Part shown: in pieces, positions 48,928 through 52,766 of the stretch
Position numbering within the stretch: the first letter of the stretch is position 1
How the letters are laid out: the number at the start of each line of letters is the position of its first letter
Source: Oscillospiraceae bacterium
GTDB taxonomy: Bacteria; Bacillota; Clostridia; Oscillospirales; Oscillospiraceae
NCBI GenBank assembly: GCA_015068225.1
Contig: SVKX01000010.1
Location: 1 to 52,766 of the forward strand
Length of the DNA: 52,766 nucleotides
Direction of reading: 5' to 3'
The notes under the pieces: generated by a model
Told to the model about the DNA's origin: nothing
The model's input: the letters and a program-made list of their open reading frames with translations, nothing else
Databases searched by the model: none
Translations under genes and position numbers: made by a program

Positions 48928-49638
48928 GTGAAGCTTGGAATTATCGGCGCGATGGACATTGAGATCGCTGCCCTGAGAGAAAATATGAAGGATCTGCAGG
49001 AAGAGACCCGTGCCGGCATGACCTTTCTGGAAGGAAAATTGGAGGGTCTGGCGGCTGTGGTGGTTCAGTGCGGTGTGGGCAAGGTCAATGCGGCTATGTG
49101 CACCCAGATGCTCATTGATCATTACGGTGTGAGTCATGTGATCAATACAGGCATTGCAGGCTCCTTGTGCAGGGATCTGGATATTGGCGATCTGGTAGTC
49201 AGCCGGGATGCCATTTACCATGATTTTGATCTGAATTTCTGGGGCCGCCCTGTGGGGCAGGTGCCGGGCATGGATGTGACCGCCTTTCCGGCAGATGCGC
49301 AGATGATTGACTGTGCCTATGCTGCGGCGGAATCCGTTAACCCCGGTCACACGAAGATCGGCAGGGTTGCCAGCGGTGACCAGTTTATCTGCCAGAAGAG
49401 CCAGAAGGATAAGATCATTGCCGATACCGGCGCTCTTTGCGCCGAAATGGAAGGTGCGGCCATTGCCCACACAGCCTATCGCAACGGTGTTCCCTTTGTG
49501 ATCCTGCGGGCCATTTCTGATAAGGCAGATGACAGCGCGGAAATGGACTATCCCACCTTTGAGGCCCTTGCCGCCCGTCGTTGTGCACAGGTCACTATGG
49601 CTGTGGCCAAGGCACTGCGGGATGCAAAGGCTGGCTGA
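48928..49638 (+). CDS. mtnN: 5'-methylthioadenosine/S-adenosylhomocysteine nucleosidase
   Basis: A 236-residue Pfs-type nucleosidase. GTG start at 48928 after AAGGAGG. The catalytic acid-base Glu is in GAMDIEIAAL (E12), the ribose-contacting Glu in EMEGAAIAH, and the purine Asp in ISDKAD. It removes adenine from SAH (and MTA), giving S-ribosylhomocysteine for LuxS just upstream. The next gene, a MATE transporter, starts 17 bp after its stop. Confidence 0.97.
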   Translation: MKLGIIGAMDIEIAALRENMKDLQEETRAGMTFLEGKLEGLAAVVVQCGVGKVNAAMCTQMLIDHYGVSHVINTGIAGSLCRDLDIGDLVVSRDAIYHDFDLNFWGRPVGQVPGMDVTAFPADAQMIDCAYAAAESVNPGHTKIGRVASGDQFICQKSQKDKIIADTGALCAEMEGAAIAHTAYRNGVPFVILRAISDKADDSAEMDYPTFEALAARRCAQVTMAVAKALRDAKAG

Positions 49639-49655
49639 AAAGGAGCGAATTTGAA

Positions 49656-51017
49656 TTGGAAACACAGCGTCATGCCCTGACTGAGGGCACGATCTGGAAA
49701 AAGATGCTGCTGTTTGCCCTGCCTATTTTTCTTGGTAATGTATTTCAGCAGTTTTATAATGCCTTTGACTCCTGGTGTGTAGGAAATTTCATCGGGGGCG
49801 ATGCGCTGGCGGCGGTCAGCTCCTCCAGCAGCTTGATCTTTATGATGGTCAGCTTTTTCAATGGCATCGCCATGGGCGCGGGTGTGATCATCGCCCGTTA
49901 TTACGGGGCTAAGGACTATGAGGCGATGCAAAAGGCCATCCATACGGATGTGGCCTTTGGTCTTGTGTCCGGCGCGGTACTGACCGTGGCGGGTGTTGCC
50001 CTTACACCCACCATTCTTGGCTGGATGGGAACACCGGAAAACGTTTTGCCCCAATCCATTGCCTATTTCCGTTTTTATTTCTGCGGCGCCATCTTTACGG
50101 TGATGTACAACATATTTGTTGGTATCCTCCACGCGGTGGGAGACAGCCGGCATCCGCTGTATTACCTGATCTTTGCGTCCTTTGTCAATGTGGCGCTGGA
50201 TCTGCTGTTTGTGGCAGGATTCCGGTGGGGCGTCGGATCTGCCGCTGTGGCTACTACCATATCTCAGGGCATCAGCGCCCTGCTGTGCTGTATCCGGCTG
50301 ATGCGGTATAAGACCCCCTATCAGCTGAAGTGGCGGAAGGTGCGTTTTCATAAAAAGAGCATGGCCCAGATCGTGCGGTATGGCCTTCCCTCCGGTGTCC
50401 AGAATTCTGTCATTGCGGTAGCCAATGTGGTGGTGCAGTCCAATATCAACAGCTTTGGCGATGCGGCCATGGCCGGCTGCGGCTCTTATTCCAGACTGGA
50501 GGGCTTTGCCTTTTTGCCCATCACCTGCTTTTCTCAGGCGCTGTCCACCTTCGTCGGGCAGAATCTGGGTGCGGGAAAGCATGAGCGTGTCAAAAAAGGT
50601 GTTGGCTTTGGCATCATCTGCTCCTGCCTGATGGCAGAATTGGTGGGCGTTATTTCCTGGCTGTTTGCCCCACAGCTTATCAGCATATTCAATCAGGATC
50701 CCGAAGTGGTCGCCTATGGCACGCAGCACATGCGCACCATCTGCCTTTTTTACTGCCTGCTGGCATTTTCCCACTGCATTGCCGGCATTCTGCGGGGCGC
50801 GGGAAAAGCCATTGTTCCCATGATCACCATGCTTGCCTGCTGGTGCTTGATCCGGGTGACATACATTACCATTGCGCTGCCCCTTGCAAATCAGCTCCAG
50901 ACCATCTCCTGGGCTTACCCCATTACATGGACCTGCAGCTCAGCGGTATTTTTGATCTATTTCCTGAAGGCCGATTGGCTTCACAGTTTTGACCGTACAG
51001 AAGCGCTTCGCAGATGA
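49656..51017 (+). CDS. MATE-family efflux transporter
   Basis: About 453 residues with twelve hydrophobic helices in two similar halves; MATE proteins export drugs or metabolites by Na+ or H+ antiport. I take TTG 49656, ten bases after AAAAGGAG; longer frames run back into mtnN. Family signs are ALPIFLGNVFQQFYN in helix 1, GAGVIIARYYGAKD after helix 2, and LSTFVGQNLGAGKHERVKKG in the second half. It lies in the luxS-mtnN gene string; an AI-2-export role would be guesswork. Confidence 0.92.
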   Translation: METQRHALTEGTIWKKMLLFALPIFLGNVFQQFYNAFDSWCVGNFIGGDALAAVSSSSSLIFMMVSFFNGIAMGAGVIIARYYGAKDYEAMQKAIHTDVAFGLVSGAVLTVAGVALTPTILGWMGTPENVLPQSIAYFRFYFCGAIFTVMYNIFVGILHAVGDSRHPLYYLIFASFVNVALDLLFVAGFRWGVGSAAVATTISQGISALLCCIRLMRYKTPYQLKWRKVRFHKKSMAQIVRYGLPSGVQNSVIAVANVVVQSNINSFGDAAMAGCGSYSRLEGFAFLPITCFSQALSTFVGQNLGAGKHERVKKGVGFGIICSCLMAELVGVISWLFAPQLISIFNQDPEVVAYGTQHMRTICLFYCLLAFSHCIAGILRGAGKAIVPMITMLACWCLIRVTYITIALPLANQLQTISWAYPITWTCSSAVFLIYFLKADWLHSFDRTEALRR

Positions 51018-51036
51018 TACGGATAAGGAGTAAGTT

Positions 51037-52458
51037 ATGAAACTTCGGAAACCCGCTCTGTTTATTCTGTTTGCAGGATTGCTGCTGATTGCCGCGGGAT
51101 GCGGCCAGCAGCCGCTGCCTACCACTTTGCCGACCACACAGGCTACCACAATATCCACCCAGCCACCTTTATCTCCGGCGGAAAAATATGCCCGGGCCTG
51201 TGAAGAGGTGAATGCTGCCGGCAACCTGATCCTGAGCTATGCCGCAGAAGAGATCCGCCAGATAGGAGAGGACACATACACAGAAAAGACCACGGGAAAA
51301 GCATCTTTGAGCCGTGTGGGTCAGGAGGATATGACGGCCCTTGTGGAGGAGTCCCTTACCTATGGCAGCTATGAGACAGCGTATACAGAGGTCTATTGTG
51401 ATGGAAATGCTTATGTGCAGGTCAATGACTGTGCGTTTGGCGTGCATATGTCTGCGGAGGATTTCGTTCAGCGGCAGCTTCCGGCTTTGCTGCTGGATGC
51501 TTCCCTTTACGACAAAGTGACGGAAACAGAGGAATCCGGTGTATGTGTGCTCACATTTTCCAGCCCCTCCGCATTGGAGCAGTGGCTCCATTTGCCGGAG
51601 GGCAAGCTCGTCAGTGCCGAAGGAAAGGCCTATCTTAATGGTCTGGGAGCGCTGACCGGAATGGATTATCAGGCTATATTTTTCCGGAACAGCACACAGT
51701 ACAGCTATACGGTATCTGTTCAGGTGTTGGCCCCCCAATCGTTGGATCTGGGCGCGGTGCATCCGGAGCATTTTGCAGATGTGGTTTGGCTGCAAAGTAT
51801 GGATGCGCCCAAATTTCTGCTCCAGACAGTGGGCAGCGTCTACTCCAGCAAGGATCTGGTTTGCAGGTCAGAAGAGACGATTTCCAGCGAAGCTATTTCT
51901 ATGACCTACACCCAGGAAAGCCGCTTTTCCCTGTTGGAGACGGAGGAGGATCTGCAGGCAGAGGCATCCTATTCCGTCAGCTTCTCTGACTACCGGGAAC
52001 AGGTGTTCCAAAAGACGCAGGAAGAATCCTACGCAAACGGCATTCTGATTACGATCATAGATGGGGGAAAGCCCCAAACAAGTGAAGCTGTGACCCGGCA
52101 GGAAATGCGGGAGTATATTGAGGATGCGGTGCTGTCCGGACTATTTGCCTCCAAGTATATTGCAGACGCGGTGGTTCTGGATCAAGGGGATTATTACCGT
52201 CTGGAATTTACGGGAAATGATGCGTATTTAGAGGATATGATGGCTAATGTCAATGCATTTCTCCAAACAGATCTGGACGCAGGTGCGTCTTCCGTAGAGA
52301 CCATCGCTGCAGGCGGCTATCTGACGGTGGATAAGGCAACGGGGCTGCCAACCTCAATGGGTTTGGAACTCTCCCGGGTACATACCATTGCTACGGTAGC
52401 GTACCCACTGGAGTACCGGCTGGATCAGGCGCTGGAATTTCCCGGAAGCAGGAAATAA
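51037..52458 (+). CDS. Lipoprotein of unknown function
   Basis: A 473-residue protein with a lipoprotein signal (LLLIAAGC, lipid-anchored Cys22) and a Thr/Pro-rich linker (about 25-50). The rest is mostly beta-rich with two similar halves: one around 60-260 and one around 275-460, each with a repeated pattern of alternating hydrophobic strands, as in LppX/LolA-like or DUF6612-type lipoproteins. I recognise no enzyme motif. AAGGAG lies before the ATG, 19 bp after the MATE stop, so the two may be co-transcribed. Function is unknown. Confidence 0.85.
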   Translation: MKLRKPALFILFAGLLLIAAGCGQQPLPTTLPTTQATTISTQPPLSPAEKYARACEEVNAAGNLILSYAAEEIRQIGEDTYTEKTTGKASLSRVGQEDMTALVEESLTYGSYETAYTEVYCDGNAYVQVNDCAFGVHMSAEDFVQRQLPALLLDASLYDKVTETEESGVCVLTFSSPSALEQWLHLPEGKLVSAEGKAYLNGLGALTGMDYQAIFFRNSTQYSYTVSVQVLAPQSLDLGAVHPEHFADVVWLQSMDAPKFLLQTVGSVYSSKDLVCRSEETISSEAISMTYTQESRFSLLETEEDLQAEASYSVSFSDYREQVFQKTQEESYANGILITIIDGGKPQTSEAVTRQEMREYIEDAVLSGLFASKYIADAVVLDQGDYYRLEFTGNDAYLEDMMANVNAFLQTDLDAGASSVETIAAGGYLTVDKATGLPTSMGLELSRVHTIATVAYPLEYRLDQALEFPGSRK

Positions 52459-52469
52459 ATATAGCAAAA

Positions 52470-52491
52470 GGGCGTGCCGAAAGGCACGCCC
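52470..52491. terminator. Terminator between the lipoprotein gene and tex
   Basis: GGGCGTGCC-GAAA-GGCACGCCC between convergent stops, with A-rich left flank. Confidence 0.85.
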
Positions 52492-52498
52492 TTATTGA

Positions 52499-52766
52499 TT
52501 ACTGCTTTGCCTGCTTCATGGAAAGGCTGATACGGTGGCGCTTTTCGTCCACACTTAAAACCACGACTTTGACCACATCGCCAACCTGAACAGCTTCGCT
52601 GGGATGCCGCAGCCGGCGGTTTGCCACTTCGGAGATATGCACAAGGCCGTCCTGATGGACACCGATATCCACAAAAACACCGAAATCAATCACATTTCGT
52701 ACAGTTCCGGTCAGTTCCATGCCGGCCTTCAGATCCTTCATTTCCAGCACATCCTTGCGCAGGATC
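52499..52766 (-). CDS. tex: Tex-type S1 RNA-binding protein, C-terminal end (start outside window)
   Basis: The frame is open to the right edge, so only the last 88 residues or so are present; the ATG at 52750 lies inside the chain (ILRKDVLEMKDLK). A full S1 domain is visible: GMELTGTVRNVIDFGVFVDIGVH, then DGLVHISEVAN and the ending VDEKRHRISLSMK. The preceding ILRKDVLEM and this S1 domain match the end of the transcription accessory protein Tex. Other S1 proteins are less likely. Confidence 0.85.
   Translation of the reverse strand, partial: ILRKDVLEMKDLKAGMELTGTVRNVIDFGVFVDIGVHQDGLVHISEVANRRLRHPSEAVQVGDVVKVVVLSVDEKRHRISLSMKQAKQ

Overview
The window looks like chromosome from an anaerobic, spore-forming, probably gut-dwelling member of the Clostridia, most like the Oscillospiraceae/Ruminococcaceae. 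The evidence is strong AGGAGG-type ribosome binding sites, a SpoIIQ-like sporulation peptidase, a flavodiiron/rubredoxin protein, thioredoxin-based redox genes, uronate catabolism, LuxS, and a sortase-like PxxTGD tail on a giant surface protein. No species can be named from sequence alone. I saw no phage, insertion sequence or CRISPR array.

Region 1 (1-14050) holds three tandem paralogues of the heparinase II/III-like polysaccharide lyase family. The first is cut by the left edge and is cell-wall anchored. The second has a signal peptide and a different tail. The third has lost the signal peptide and all accessory domains. A uronate isomerase gene at 21.1-22.6 kb fits downstream use of the released uronic acids.

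Region 2 (14050-20520) is a redox island. It contains a four-module flavodiiron protein, an SDR dehydrogenase, two Crp/Fnr regulators, trxA-trxB, an Fe-S protein and a zinc-ribbon protein. A 15-bp operator, TGTGA-N5-TCACA, occurs in the flavodiiron/SDR divergent promoter region and ahead of trxA. Each time its centre lies about 41-42 bp upstream of the predicted start site, the class II activator position. The recognition helix of the neighbouring Crp/Fnr protein keeps the R-E-x-x-x-R residues that read TGTGA in CRP. This is the best candidate for an undescribed regulatory circuit here.

Region 3 (20520-31611) is mostly housekeeping on the minus strand: tRNA-Gln and tRNA-Lys, a hairpin-rich element whose ends copy the tRNA-Lys T-arm, uxaC, a rodA-type gene, an M18 aminopeptidase, coaE, tsaC, a lipase, tpiA, pgk, a palindromic repeat, trmL and degV.

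Region 4 (31800-38450) carries aspS, a spoIIQ-like gene with a sigma-F-like promoter, and a polyamine transporter operon potA-potB-potCD in which permease and binding protein are fused.

Region 5 (38450-46620) carries a Cys-rich unknown protein; a three-gene unit of SCP2-like protein, class III aminotransferase and SmtB-type metal sensor; a polar amino-acid ABC transporter; and metY-tcdA.

Region 6 (46700-52766) has a membrane-bound XRE regulator with a LiaF-like tail, facing a LURP-one/luxS/mtnN/MATE/lipoprotein gene string across two 15-bp palindromes spaced 22 bp. The window ends in the 3' end of tex.
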